From positions 26,223,232 to 26,287,231 of the forward strand of contig NC_072794.1 of assembly GCF_028583425.1 (NCBI RefSeq): a stretch of 64,000 nt of DNA, given 5' to 3'. Origin of the DNA: Eublepharis macularius (taxonomy: Eukaryota; Chordata; Lepidosauria; Squamata; Eublepharidae). The notes beneath the pieces were generated by a model. The model saw nothing but the letters and a program-made list of their open reading frames with translations. It was not told where the DNA came from and ran no database searches. Made by a program: the position numbers and the translations under genes. Positions 1-13,185 of the stretch are shown here, piece after piece (positions within the stretch are counted from its first letter, which is position 1; each line of letters opens with the position of its first letter).

Positions 1-289
1 TTCCTCCTTGGCAAAGCAGAAGCCAGACCAGGCCAAGGCTCCTTCTTTTGCTGCCTACACAAAAATGTTATCCCTCTTAAAACTGCTTCTGAGAATAGGA
101 TACAAGGCAAGGGAGAGACCTGCATGGATAAGAATTGCACATCTGAAACCCTCTAAACGACTGTTAAGTATCTGCCTCTTGGAGGATGCAAAACTGACAG
201 TGTGATTCTAGGGAAATTTACTTGGGTTTAAGCCCACACTGGGGTTGGACTGGGGTAACCCTGCATTAGAATCCTCCTGGTGTGTCAGG

Positions 290-460
290 AACTTTATCAG
301 ACTAGTGGGAGTCAGATGCAAATCCAAAATAATTGACTGCAGGCAAATCATTGCCTCCCTCTTACAGCTTCTTGCTCCATTAGTCTGTAAAATGGGACCA
401 ATTGTGATCTACCTTGCAGGGCTGTTTGGAATGATGAATGGTGTTACCTTATCTTGAGAC
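290..460 (+). repeat. MIR-like SINE relic
   Basis: Contains the diverged MIR/CORE-type phrases tctgtaaaatggga and ttgcagggctgtttg in the usual order and spacing. Ends are uncertain. Old and strongly mutated. Confidence 0.45.
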
Positions 461-2280
461 TTGGGGGATAAGGTACAAAGCAAAATCTAATGAAATAAAG
501 ATATAAATAAAACACCAATGCTGAACTTTTCAGAATGCTGAAAAGGCCAGAAGCAAAATGCAACCCCTCCACCCCCAGAAGTTAGGCAAACACTTTAATA
601 ACACAAGCCTACAGTACTAAAGACAGACAGATAGAGAGTGAGTGGGTGGGATCTAGCAGTAATTTCCACCTAAGCAGAATGGGATTTTCACATCTCCCCC
701 ACACCACTGTAGCCCAAAATACTTCCTGAAACACTGATCCTGGAGGACTGGAGGCCCCTCACACAACAGAAGGGAAGGAATGAGAAAAATCCCCCCTCTT
801 CTCTTAATGGAAACCTACTGCAAGACTTTGGGCCAAACCACAAGGCAAGTTCAGTTCAAGGCATCTTGTGGCCCCAAGGAAGAACTTCCTATCATTTCCT
901 TGGCCCCTGTTGCAGGCTCTTGGCTTGCCCCCAGTTGGTGGCAGCGGGGGTCTGGGGCATGATACAAGCCACCTCCCATGCTGTTGATGCTCAGAATGGG
1001 CAGAACCCCTGTGGTGCATGAGCACCTTCCACACCGAGCCGTGCCATGCGCTTGCGTGGCCAGAGAACCAGTCCTGCCCTAGGAGACAGAAACAATGAAC
1101 CTCATTCATTGTTCCTAAGACAACCATGACAGGATTTGCAAGGAGTTTACCCCGCCCCCACCACCACCACGCACACACACACCAAGTTATTTCCCTGCTA
1201 AAAAAACCTCCCCTCCCCCCCCCACTGCATCTGCTGTTAACCTCGGCAAGGGAAAAAAGGTACTGGTATACTTAATTAAACCAGGGGCCAAATTAGGCAT
1301 GTATTTATACAATGTATACAAGCCTTCTCATTCTTGTGTAAAGAAAGCTGAGAGAGAGTTGGGAAGAATGTATATTTTTAAATGAAACAAAATATTTTTA
1401 AACAAAAATATGAGTGGAACTAAACTCTGCACTCTCCAATGCCTTACCTTTAAGGTGGCCAACAGGCCTGTGAGAAAAATTGTCCTGGCCTTTTACTAGA
1501 GGCTTAATGGACTGTTATTTACCAGGTAATGCTCTTTACCTCAGGGCCTTAAAAAGCTTCGGCTTCCTCTTTCCACACATTAAGCCTCTGTTAAAGGGAC
1601 AGGGCATTTTTCTCCAGACCTGCTGGCAACTTTACTAACCCTGCTGCTCTCATTTTTTTCCCCTCAGCACCCAACACCCCCATATTATGGCTCTCTTCCA
1701 AAATTGGAGCCAGACTGGAAGGGGGGGAAACACCATATGTAGCAAGGCAAGGCATGGGAGGTTGGCAGGGGTTTGTTCCCCTTTCTGATACTTTCCATGT
1801 TTGTTTTAAAATACACACACACCCATCCCTGCTTCCTTTGCACAAACAGACTCATAGAACTATTCCCTGAGGACAAACTCACACAGCTGGCTGATGGTGC
1901 CTTCGCCAGATCCATGCCTGCCCCCTACACAAATGGCTGCAAATTCTTGCTCAGCATCAGCATAGCGCCCAATAGCATATCTTCTTATTTGCTGCCTCTC
2001 TGCCACAGAACTGGCTTTCCTCAGGTTACTGAGAGTTTTGCTCTGACTGTAAAGCAGAATCACTTTCTCCATTTGGCCTGAAATCTGGCAGGCAGGATCT
2101 CCTGAGCGAAGGTTATAATCTCTGAGAATTTCATTTCAGTTGGATGGTGGAGAGGGGCTTACAAATGGAAATCTGTTTCCTATTGAAACAAAGGAAGTAA
2201 AAGGCTAACTGAATAATGAACAAACACCTTTAATAAGTAGTTAAATAAAATCAAAGCAATTTTTAATAAAAGAAAATAAT
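461..2280. other. Intergenic sequence, no gene seen
   Basis: Open frames here are short and show no domain. It holds a short CA-rich tract (about 1164-1181), C-runs near 1205-1221 and an AT-rich stretch near 1360-1410. No recognisable mobile element. Confidence 0.6.
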
Positions 2281-2281
2281 A

Positions 2282-2492
2282 ATAATAGTAACTGTGCTTA
2301 TATACCACTCTTCTAGACAGATTAGTGCCCCATAAGGCCCGTGTCGTCGTTATCCCTGCAATACAGCTGGGGAGCTGGTGCTGAGAGGAGCAGCTTACCC
2401 AAGGCCACCTGCTGAGCTCACGGCGGCCTGTGGGAGTCGAACTAGTAGAGTAGGTGATTTGCAGCCCAACCACTTCACTGCTATGCTACATC
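2282..2492 (-). repeat. tRNA-derived SINE
   Basis: Read on the minus strand it has a pol III B-box-like gttcgactccc, then the ccttgggtaagctgc body, a gtggtatataagca 3' part and an ATT-repeat tail (tattattattt). This is the layout of the type-2 SINE found repeatedly in this window. Confidence 0.7.
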
Positions 2493-3209
2493 ATATTTCT
2501 GTACACGGCATCTTTGCTTGCTGAACCATGTGGCTCACTTGGGGCAAGCTACTCTTTGTTAACGTACGCTACTTTGTGGAGTCCTTGTGAAGCTGAGTGG
2601 TAAGCTGCACCCAACCTTCGAGGCAGAGATGTGACAGCAATCTAAATACATACATACCACATTCAGAAATACATATTATAGATGGTACAGAACGGTGAAG
2701 CCACAGGTTTTTTAGGTTTACACACAGTAGAAATGTGAACAAATCCAGTTTAAAGATACTGTCTTGCTATAGTGCAGTAGCCTGGACTGTGGACCAAACG
2801 TATGAGAAGGCCTGAATATTAAAGTGTCTGTAAAATGGGGAAGGTAGAAGTTAGTCTATTTCTGATGCTCATCTGCATAGTCTTAAGTGTGGGCTCTGTG
2901 TTAAATGTGTATTTGTTACTCAGTGGTTGAAGGGAATCCAAATGTCATCTCTCAATGAACTGCTCTTGTTTAAAAAGATCTCCATTCCAAATGCTCCATG
3001 TTGTCAATAAGAAATTGCCGCAATATAATTCCTCCAGTTTACCTGTTGTTTGCAACAGTATTGTTAGCACCTATTGGCTAACGCCAATAACGTCACTGAT
3101 GATGAACAGCACAGCTATCTCTGTTCAGTAGAGGCTGGGCACTCTCCTGCTGTATGTTCATCCCTTTCCTTTCCAAGATTCGAGGTAGAACATCAAGAAG
3201 AAAACAATG

Positions 3210-3735
3210 AATTAAAACCAACTGAAATGATAGAGCAGCGGGAAAGGAAGCTGAAAACCCACAAGAACACGGGTGTTGCAGAGCTCAACGAAGTGGTTGC
3301 TCCACAGCCTCAAAGCAGTAGCAGAGAATGCCTTACTGCTGGCCACAGCCTCGCATGGTGTGGATATAGGATGTAAGGACCACCATGCAGTGGCTGGGCT
3401 CATAGGGGAAGAGACAGACCCTGACATATGCAAGTTCAAAGCCATGACGGGCCAAAAATGTTTGAACCAGAACCTTGGCTTCATCCCACAAGTTAACTGG
3501 AAGCCCGTGCGATTTGCACAGTAGAATTAATGTGTGTGTGTTTCCGCTTCACAGTAGCTACCAAGACACAGGCAATGGCATTCTGCAGTGGTTGAAGCTG
3601 CTGGATTATCCTCAAGGGCAGCCCCACCGAAAGTGCATTGCAGCAATCAATCCCAGAGGTTACAGAAGTGTGGACCGGTACAGCCAGATCTTTTTTCAAT
3701 TGGCATTGTTTACGTAACAGATAAAGTTGATTGAA
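3210..3735 (-). mobile_element. L2 LINE 3' relic
   Basis: The minus strand encodes GIDCCNALSVGLPLRIIQQL followed by QPLQNAIACVLV, a clear decayed version of the L2 C-terminal block (xLDYCNALYxGLPxxxxxRLQxVQNAAAR). Further on is a decayed alLWN-like block. Stops and frameshifts are present. The extent is approximate. Confidence 0.7.
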
Positions 3736-3739
3736 AAAA

Positions 3740-6700
3740 AACACCTGCTGGCCATGCATTACCTGTCTGAATAGGAGCAAAGCAGGGTCCATGAGCCCCT
3801 CTAAGCCCCTATCCTAACTTGACGAAACAGGAAAGCTACCATCCTGTCTATCACAGGAAGAACAATCCCCTCCCTAGCAGCATCTGCGGCTTGTCTGGAT
3901 CCTATTTCAGCCTGCTTAACATCATTCGCTTCACCACTGGGTTAGACGTGAGACAGGTGCTCCTGAGAGCATGCAAAATACAGACGCCCTTTAAAAACAA
4001 ATGTAACGAGTATCTCCTCTTCTCCCCCTTTACAGCAAGGCTCTGTCAGTCTGTTAATTATTTTTCCTCCTCCCTTTATTTCTGGAAAGGTTGTGATGCT
4101 TCCAGCCCAGGAATGTACCTCGATTGGAGAACTAAAGTTCAGTCTCTCTTGCTGGATCAGTGCCTGTGCTAGTATTTAAAAATAGTTTTTTCGGCTGTGC
4201 GGAAAATACCTTGACCTGGCAGCAACTGCAAAGCACTTTCCCTCTCCAGATAGTGGCAATCAACACTTTCTGATAGACCCTCCCTACTCACCCCCAATTC
4301 TCTTTCAGTGCAGTGATATCTTTCTTACTCTTCCCCTGAACTGGTACGCCAAAGCAGAAAGTGTCTGCCGAAAACATCATTCTGGAAAAGGTTGGCATCA
4401 AGTCATAAACCCTGTCTGCTAATCCTAGATGGGTGGGTAGCAGATTAAACCCTGATCTGAAGTCGGGTTCCAGGCCCCGGTACGTATTGAAGACCTGCTC
4501 GTCCCCCACACTGTCACCTGCTCCAAAATGATGCTCAAGCATCCTAGAATTTTCTGAACCTTTTTCTTTTTTGTTGCAGCAGCTGGTTCGCCAACTTCAC
4601 ATCCTACTACAGAATGTGGGTGAGATTTTGAAGACAGATTCAAGGGAGTGTTTAGAAGGGTAAGAGGGTAAAATGAAGGGGGAAGGAGGCTAGAAAGAGG
4701 GGGATACAAAGGGAGGGGGGAAATATCCGTAGGGATAGAGATGTTGACACACACACATAACAGAGACAAATCGCTAATCCTATTGAAAATGTATTTAGTT
4801 CCCCCTCCCAGTTCACCTTCAAAGAAATTTGGTACCAGCTTCCAGAAACAGGAAAGGGGAGGGGGCTAGATTGCCCTTTTATTAATTCCTTGGCGTCTTT
4901 CTTTGCAGCAAGTTGACCAATGAAATGAAAACATGAACTCTCCAAAGAAACACAGCCCACCTCCCTTGTTGTCCAGCTATATCTGGGTCTCTTTCACCCC
5001 CTCCCCAGCCCACTCTATCGAGCAAAGTGAAGATGTAAGGGGAGGGGGGCAAAAAAACCTACAAATCGGATTGACACCCACCACCCCCCTTAATAAAGTT
5101 TATTATCAGCCGGTCTGTAATCCTTTTAAATCCCCTGCTGCGGGGGTGGGGCTTGGGATTAGAAGAGGTCAGTGTAATCCCGATGAATTGGTTACAGGAG
5201 GATTTAGCGAGTGCCAGGAGAGCAGATGGCCCAAGGCCCAGCTCTGGAAAAACAACCATTTTCTGTAATGATTTGTAACAAGGATAAAAGGGCAAAAGAA
5301 ATGGGAGCATTGGGTTTGGGGATGTGGGGGGAGGCTGGGGGAGAGGAACCAAGTGTTTACTGGAGCCTTTAGAAAACCTTGCTCTGGACATGAACAGCGG
5401 GGAGGTCTGTGTGCTGTAACCACCCTCTGCCACTCGATTCTTTGGCCTAGTTTTCACTTCAGTGGTAAACCAGTGTTATACCGCTTTAAGGCTGCCATTT
5501 GAGGAGCTCCAGAATAAGGAACACACATTATGAGATCCGTAAGAAAAGATGATGCTGGTCAGAACGTTCACAGCTCTTGATCAGAATCCAGGGTGGAGCA
5601 GCGCTTTGGCCGAGAAAGTTCATGGTGAGCAAGAGCAAGCTAAACCATGTGGTCCCTGCAGGGTTGGCACCAATTGCACTATCTGCTGGGCTCTAACCGC
5701 CCTGCCCCCTCCTCCGCTGCAGCAATGAGGACAAGGGGTCTATGTTTGCCCCGGTGGGTCAAGGGTTTATCCCTGCTGTAAGATGCACAAATACCTGTTG
5801 GCATTCACCACTGCTGTGCTTGTTCAGATCAAGCAGCCTGAAGCTTTGCCAGCATCTCCTGCTCCGGTTGGCCCCAGGGCTGTTTTAATGCCCCCACCCC
5901 AAACTCCACCTGGCAATGGGGCCTCTGTTAAATGGCAGGCCTTGACAAATGTTCAGCTCTTCTCTCTGGCCCTGCACCTTCCCTTCAACAACACCATTGT
6001 TCAACTTACCTCACCGCCTGGTATTGTTATGCTGTACCTTTCTCTGCCGTCACCCCCAATCTATAGCACCAGTTGGCAAGAGCAAAGAAATTCAGGCATC
6101 ATGATAGAACTTTGATACAAAAAGTGGGAATTGGGGCTGGTTGGGGATTTCAAGTAAATTTGAAATTTTGGAGTACGGGTCAGCAGCATCCCTTTGAGCA
6201 CACAACCTTGGCTAGTGTCTCCTAAGAGCCCTGCAGAAACCTGTTTTGCTCAGTGGCAGTGAGCACATTTACAATACCGTGTGTTGAAATGCAGGGTGCA
6301 TGACGGAGGCTCCTGTACAGCTACCACCAGGGGTTGTGTTGAGATGACAGGTGCAAGGGAGGCATTCCTGGGATGCTGTGGGGATGGGAATTCCTTTTGA
6401 AATTCACTTTTAAAAATATAGCCATTGATTCATATTCTCTTTTAAGAGCAGGATTTCTCTTTCAAGAGAAATCAGTGCTTCTTTTTTAAACTTCAGCCTG
6501 CGCCGTTACGCAGACAGATACTCTAACAGGAAGGAAGGTAGGTTTGGGAAGACATTGCCTGCTTGACAGCATCTACAGGGTAAACTCTGAAACACTGTTG
6601 ACCTTCCCTTCCTGCCCCGTCATCAAATTATTCTTTGATCAAATTGAAGTTGATTAGAAAATGACCTCAAATTCTTTAAAAGGAGTTGGAGTAGGGGGGA

Positions 6701-6970
6701 GACTGCTGGATTTTAAGGAGAAATTGGGTAAGGAGGTATTAAGAGAATTTCTCTTAACAACCGTAGTCCATTCTCAGTTTTACGTCTCCTCTTAGGTCCT
6801 TCTCAGTGGCTTGACAGTAGGTTGCTTGGAAGATGCATGCAAGCAAAAAGATATAGGCTGCTACCACACTGAACTCTTTGGCTCTGCGTTTCCCCCGATC
6901 CCAACTCCAGCAGTTCTTTTCACATCCCCAAACCAGGAAAGATTGTACCCACAGTGGGTTTAGAGAAACC
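3740..6970. other. Intergenic unique sequence; possible regulatory DNA
   Basis: I recognise no transposon here. Purine-rich tracts run over 4650-4735. The stretch 3890-4210 and the one around 5080-5300 look like non-repetitive, possibly constrained DNA: the second holds three TAATCC/GGATTA motifs and an AGGTCA half-site within about 65 bp. A perfect 10-bp hairpin (gatttctctt / aagagaaatc) is at 6452-6473. No coding evidence. Confidence 0.5.
5118..5180. promoter_or_regulatory. Cluster of homeodomain TAATCC motifs with an AGGTCA half-site
   Basis: TAATCC at 5118-5123, its reverse complement GGATTA at 5156-5161, TAATCC again at 5175-5180, and AGGTCA at 5166-5171. TAATCC is the site preferred by K50 homeodomains (OTX/PITX/CRX class) and AGGTCA is a nuclear-receptor half-site. 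Function is only inferred from the clustering. Confidence 0.3.
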
Positions 6971-6974
6971 TGTG

Positions 6975-7632
6975 GATGGAAGTTCGAATTTCCACACATC
7001 AAGAGGGATCCTTCCTACATTTCTTGTGGTCATGTCAGATGTTAAATGGCTTTTGGACTAAAGTGATACAACAAATTAAAATCCTTACTGGTTATAGTAT
7101 TCCAACACAGCCGGAAACAATCCTTTTAAATTATTGGCAAAATATTGATATCCCTATGGTAAGAAAGGAGCGGATTGCCACTTTATGAACAGCAGCCAAA
7201 AAACTAGTTGCATCCATTTGAAAGAATCCCCACCTTATCAAAATGGTTCAACAAGATATGGAACTTATTAATCTTTTATAAGATCTCAGATGACCTAAAC
7301 CGTGCAGAAAATTGTAATATACAATATAACTTTCTAGATAAATGGCAACCTGTGCTTGACAATATTTTTGTCATTTGACCTTAACGCCAGTATCAAACAA
7401 ATACAAGAAACCTTGGTATATTTTTGATACAGATTTTTGTACCAATCTAGACGGAGTTGCATATTGTGGACGCTCTACTATGCACCTTTAACGGTACTCA
7501 TTTCTCAGAGAAGTGTTATTTAATAGTTTACCCTAGTTCATGTTTTGTTAGCAAAAGATTTTGTTGTGATTGTTTAAAGTTGTATCTTAATGTTTATTTT
7601 CAATAAAAAACCATTAAAACTTAAAAGAAAAA
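6975..7632 (+). mobile_element. L1 LINE, 3' end of ORF2 plus 3' UTR
   Basis: Encodes FLHFLWSCQMLNGFWTKV, then ETILLNYWQ, which is the L1 ORF2 C-terminal block (HxxWxCxxxxxFWxxV ... LLNY). It continues through decayed frames to a 3' UTR with an aataaaaaacc signal and an A-rich tail near 7600-7632. It is 5' truncated and full of stops. Confidence 0.8.
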
Positions 7633-7639
7633 ACAGCAG

Positions 7640-10600
7640 CTGATAGCAGCCCGCCCACATACCCTCATGTCTGGCAGTCGTGTTCTCATTTCTGGTGGGG
7701 GGTTTTGCCAGTTATTTTTGTAAACTGGTAGTACAGGTATTGTTACAGTCTATAGCAATATATATGTAATTATTTTTTTAAAAAATGGCACAAGACCCAT
7801 CGGGGGGGGGGGGGGATGGCTGGGCATGGGCTGGGGATCCTACAGGGAAGGTCTGTTGCCACTACAGATGCCAATGCATTCACAGTGGTGATGAAAGCGG
7901 AACAGGAGCATGCCCTGGGTGGAAACTTTCAGCTTGGGGCATAGAACTGAGGCTACTGAAGAAGAGTGCTGGTGGTCCAAGGTGGTAGGGCTTTCGTATG
8001 CTGGCATAATTTTCCTGCCCTGCCTCGCAAGCAAAACAGCTAGACCAAATGATGTAAAATACTAGACACTGTTGAAGAAATATAGCCTATCGGTTCAATT
8101 ACTATAGATTGCAGAAATCAACTTTTTAAAGGACACGCTTTGGATTGCTCATGTCCAGAACTGTAAAAAAAAAAAAATTCTGAGCAACAAGTATACACAG
8201 TCTTGGATTACATATAATTAATAGAATCCTAAAAGGTCAGCACTTTAAATGACAAAACGTTTTCCCTGCTTTTGAGCACAAGGTTGTGAATAAGCCATGG
8301 CATGTGTGGTGCTCAAGCCCTTAGCCACTCTGCAGGCTAGAAATCTTTAACAAAGTTTCTCCTCCTCATCCCCTTTGCCCTGCATGACTCTGTTGTAAAT
8401 ATGAAACAAAAAAAAAATTAGGGTCAGACACACACACGTATTTATTAACAAAAATAAATTTATTCCGCTAACACCGAGAGACACAGGAGAAAAATCAGGT
8501 TCATTCCTGCACAACAGCTGTGGTGGAGGAACATGGGAGGAAAGAGACAGCATGCTAGGCGAGTCGGAGCTAAAAGGAAATCAAAGAAGCCTCCTTTAAA
8601 AATAGTTTCTTCATGGCTCCGTTACAAAACAACACCTTAAGAGTCCTGGGTGGGTGGAAGAAGATGGTACATAAATAGTAGAAAGCGCACTTGTTAGTAT
8701 GATTCTTTAGGACAGTATCAGACAATCTCTTCCCACAGTCTCTTTCTGAGGCCGACTGCTGTCAAAATGGATTCTGAAAATTGTAAACATGCTCATAGGG
8801 GCTTTGCGGGGAGGGAAATACATTAGCAGGTCTCTTTAGTTCATATTCTGTACACCCAACACCTCCCCATTCACTTCTAATTCCAATTAGGGTCCAAATA
8901 CACCTAGGATTTGGTTTTAGCTTCCCTATACCTCACAAATGTGTCAGGTTACTGGCAGACTTCACCTGCCCCCCCCAACACACACATCAGCAAATTCCTC
9001 TTTTCCACATAACACCAATGAAGGAAGGGGTGCACCTCAGGCAAGCATAGCAGGAGAAAAATGGACCCACATCTTGAATCAGGTTCTGTCTAGGGTGCTG
9101 AAAACTGTATTATAGGGATTCCCAGTTGCCATTACCAGATTTTTAGACCTGTCTGGTTGGAACCCCCCCCCCCCCATTTCATTCATAAGAATATTTTTTA
9201 TCTGCAAACAATACAAGAAAGAGCAGTGTAATATTATAGCTCTTTGGATTTTGGATGCAATTCAATGCTCCATCCATGCCTCTGCACACCTTTCCTAGCT
9301 CGTCTGTGGCACCCTTAATTACTGTTTGATGATGTGGAGTGCATTGTAGAGCATGAGAATCTGCTCAGAGGTCAGTTAGTATGGCAAAATACACTTCTGG
9401 CCCTCCGACCACTGCCTGGAGACCCGAGTGGCCCCCCATGAATACAGAAGCTGGCAGTCCCCCCCTTAACTACTTAAGGGAATCCGGCTCAAAGGCACTT
9501 TCCAATCATGCCCTGCTTCTCCCTGCCTAGTGACACCACAGAAGGGCTGAGAGTTTTCCAAGCCGGCTTAAACACACTTGCTGCCAGCGAGTTAGCACCG
9601 AAGGCCCAACAGCCACTGCGACAGATATACAAAAACAAGGGTGACCAGACACTTGGAAATCAAGTTTTTATCAGAGGGTCTTGGGACAGCGAGAGGCAGA
9701 TAGACACCACGCCTGATATAGGTCTTTGTAAAGCCTCACACAAACCTTTTTTGAAGGTAATCTTGGTCTTCTTAAAAATTGTAACAAGAGTTTAAAACTG
9801 ACTAAAGAGACAGAAAGAAAATAATTGGGGTATAACATAGCTGCATTTCAAAACATACTTCATATAACATGCAACCAGGCCTATTTGTACTCATTGCTTC
9901 TTGCTAATTGTTATGGAGCGATACCAGAATGCCAGAAACTGAGACAGGAGTACCCTCTGCAGATGATACTCTGTTTATGTGAAGTTGGAGCCCACCAGAC
10001 ACACCTATCAGGTGCACAATACGCTTGATCTTCTCTGACCACACAGTGTGGAGAGGGAAACACGTGAATTTTCTAGATCTGGCATGCATGAATGGAAGAT
10101 GTACCCACCTGGAAAATCCACACTTTGCCTGCTTTGCATAATTGGTGGGCTCTCCCCTCCACATGAACAGAATGCCAACATACTGTGTGCAGAGGGCATA
10201 TATAAATAGAAAAGTCCCTGCCCGGCAGAGCTTACAGTCTAAATAATGGATGGCCCACTTTATCCAGATCTCCACTGCCCAGTCTTTGATTTTCCTCAAA
10301 ACTTATTATCCATGGCATGTCCTGGAAAAACAAAGGAGCACATGGAACAGCCAGGCTGCCTCTCAAAGGGGAGCTCTGTTAGGAAGCATATTAAACCCCA
10401 AGCCCGCTTTTACCCCCTTCTCATTTGAGTGCAGATGCCCTGACAGCCACACACACACACACCGCAGCTGTTTGGTATGATGAAAGCAGGCCCAAAAGTA
10501 CACAGAAGTTGGCCATCCTTACCCTATATAATGCTGCAAATGATTAGAAACTTCCATTGAGCAAAAACAGGAAGGGGGAGAAAAATAGTGATGTCTTGTC

Positions 10601-10860
10601 CCCGTCAGATGTTTTATTAGTGTAATTCTTGCCCTATCCCCCCACCACCTCTTCGGATTCAGAAGCCATTACCAAGTATAATAAGGTAGAATATCACCTC
10701 TATAGCTAGGACTGGAACTGTGCTGGGGTGAGCGGGATAATAGAGGCGAGCGCAATGCTACAGGCCTGTGGTGGTAACAACAATAGGAGCACTCTCGGCA
10801 CTTAACATGTGTCTAGATGTGTAACAGGGAAAAGAAAGACACAAGTCTTAATATCACTGT
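7640..10860. other. Intergenic sequence, no gene seen
   Basis: No domain-bearing open frame. Homopolymer runs: G at 7801-7814, A near 8164-8177, C near 9164-9175. Near 8440-8465 there are several overlapping AATAAA/TTTATT strings. Nothing identifiable as a mobile element. Confidence 0.5.
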
Positions 10861-10869
10861 TACTATTAT

Positions 10870-11050
10870 AAATGGATTTCAAAGCGTTTAAAGCATTTCA
10901 CATGTATTACCTCAGTAATCCTTATGATTTGTAAGGCCAGGCCAGTATTTATCATTCCCTTGTTCTGGAACCTGAAGTTGAGATCCTGTGGCTTATTTAA
11001 AGTCAGCTAGTGAGTTTTTCAAGGAGAGATTGAACCCAAAAGCTGCTGCG
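10870..11050 (-). repeat. MIR-like SINE relic
   Basis: The order cattacctcagtaatcctta, then cctgaagttgagatcc, then agtcagctagtgag resembles a reverse-complement MIR core (tcctcacaac ... actgaggc ... cacacagctagta). Weak and old. Confidence 0.4.
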
Positions 11051-11469
11051 CTCTACCGGTTCTCAAACCATCTGTTTATTGGAGGGAGAATGGAATATAA
11101 GGCACTTCTGTAAAAATGAGCATGTTAACTTGCAAAGGGAGGTGGATAGGTAGGTAAAAGTTATCAGTATTATGTTAAGAGCAAGGGAGAAGAAAATCTG
11201 GGGAAATGGCGTTACTCTGAGGAATGCAAATTCTGCAAGATCTGCCTGTAGTAAACATTGCCCCATCTTTCACCTTTTGTGATCACCGACTTGGACCAAT
11301 CTCTTAATGATACTGGATATTTCCTTGTCCTAAACGAGTATCTGCCATGTTTTATTTAAAAGCTGGATTACTGTAAGGACAAAGGCTCTAATATCAGTGG
11401 CTCTAATATCATCCCTGCATTTCTGTCGGTTTAGAACATTTTATGTCTTCTTGAAAGTTGTATATATGA

Positions 11470-11600
11470 TTCTTCCTTCCCTACTTCAACCTCACACCAG
11501 TCCTGTGAGATAGCTCATGTTGAGAGGCAGTAACTGTCCTTAAGTCACACAGCAAACCTTTTGAGGAGCTGAACTTGGGGTGTATCAGATTGTAGACCAA
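11470..11600 (-). repeat. MIR-like SINE relic
   Basis: Contains cagtcctgtgagatagctca and aagtcacacagcaaacc, the conserved phrases of a MIR/CORE SINE in reverse orientation. Ends are not defined. Confidence 0.45.
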
Positions 11601-11819
11601 CTTCTTCACCGTGCTGGCTGCCACTTCCTATTCTGTGCTAACCCCACCTCACCTTTATAACAAAGAGAGCCAGACTTAGTACTTGAGGTACCATTATTAC
11701 TGATAATTCATTTGGTTGGTTCTGATCCATTCCATCTTGAGACCTCACTATTTTATCCTCTCCACTCAAAGGACTGTATGCGAGCAGGATCTTAGGAGTC
11801 CTCTCCTACCTAGTTGTTA

Positions 11820-12025
11820 GGGATGTGGCTGGGACTCAGTGGTAGAGCATCTGCTTGGCATGCAGAAGGTCCAAAGTTCAATCCTCCGCATCTCCAGGTC
11901 AGGTAATAGGTGATGTGGAAGGCCTTTACCAGAGACCATGGAGACCTGCTCCAAGAAAACAGTGTGGACCTTGATGGACTGAGGATGATCTGATTCAGTC
12001 TAAGGCAGTATGTGTTCTGTCTGAT
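11820..12025 (+). repeat. tRNA-derived SINE (type 1), near full length
   Basis: Head tggctgggactcagtggta with box A, box B ggttcaa-like (agttcaatcc), then the body ending ctaaggcagtatgtgttc. It is the same family as the copies at 15395, 24562, 35340 and 59327. Confidence 0.8.
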
Positions 12026-13185
12026 CAGAATCCTTCCAAAATCCCAACCACTGCTCCTGGTACTTCCATACACACAGAGAGTTACAGTTCTCAAGGGTAA
12101 CCAACCTGTGCCTTAGGTCCAGATGGCCAAGTCTCCTCTGTTCCAAGAATTATCATCAAATGAGGACATGCCCTGCCCAGTCACCTTTGCCCAGGCTTCC
12201 CTCTTTTCTGTCCTACTGACACTGGGATTCTAAGATACTGAAGGATGGCAACAGGAATAGCATTATGAAGACAGAGGTAGCCTGTGGGTCAAGGGACGGA
12301 GCATCTGGCTAGCGTAGGGATGGTCAGGGGAGGGAGAAAACAGCTTAGGATAGCAGCAGAAGTGAAAACACAGGAAAGGGGACAGCATGAGAGAGGCAGG
12401 TGAGGATTGGAAACCTGGCACAATGCTACAGCCATCCCTAGAGGGATTCCACAAAGTTGTACTATTTGTGCATTTGTGGCACCTGTGTTACAGGCATCTT
12501 ATGCTTCTTACCAAAATTAGAGCGGAGGCGGGGGGAGAAAGTTCTGGGTTTTTTGGTTGAAAGAGAGATCAGCTACAAGCCCAGCACTCCACACATGCGG
12601 GCTTTATTGAATACAGTTTCACAATGGCTCAGAAGCTTTTGAATCCAGTTTCATTTTTTTTTTAAAAAAAATCTCTCTCAAGGGATCTCCCCAAATGATC
12701 AGTTTAGACTGTGCTTCTGTTTCTAAATTCAGGATTGCTTAAACTGGAATTCTTCAGGCTAGAAAAGGGCTCAGAGATACTACAACATGCCATAAAAATT
12801 CAGGCTTGCGCCCATGAAGTCCCACACTTAATAGTCTCTAATCTGGAAACAGCTTTTAAAAATTACTCTCTCTGTCCAATTAGTATTTCAAAGCAGCCAC
12901 AATCACTGTTGGTCCCAAACTGGCCACAGTGAAACATCTACCAAAGCACTTTGATTCTCTGAAGAAGGATAATGCTACATATGCCTTGTGAGATCAGAAT
13001 GATTCTGGCTAATTATCCCAAAGGAGACCCCCCACCCCACCCCACACGTAAGAATCTTCCTCTGCTAAAAAAATCAAAAGGGGCTAGAAGAGAAACCCTC
13101 TTCCTTTTGACAATAAATTTGACTTCTCACTCTACAATTTGCACTCTGGAGCATACGCACAAATGCAAAATAGACGTTGTGCAAC
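12026..13185. other. Intergenic sequence just downstream of QSOX1
   Basis: No gene or mobile element recognised. It holds a second minus-strand AATAAA (12603-12608) that could serve a longer QSOX1 3' UTR, and a T8/A7 stretch near 12650-12670. Confidence 0.5.

Noticed and set aside
804..1178. 124-codon minus-strand open frame
   Set aside because: Low-complexity His/Trp-rich composition, no domain and no splice context; a chance frame.
5059..5457. 132-codon minus-strand open frame
   Set aside because: No recognisable domain; overlaps other chance frames on both strands and lies in probable non-coding DNA.
7801..7814. Poly-G run as a functional quadruplex
   Set aside because: A simple homopolymer with no flanking G-tracts; similar runs near 18964 and C-runs elsewhere suggest slippage or base-calling noise.
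1..13185. LHX4 exons downstream of QSOX1
   Set aside because: No LIM or homeodomain coding sequence is visible on either strand; the gene, if syntenic, lies outside the window.
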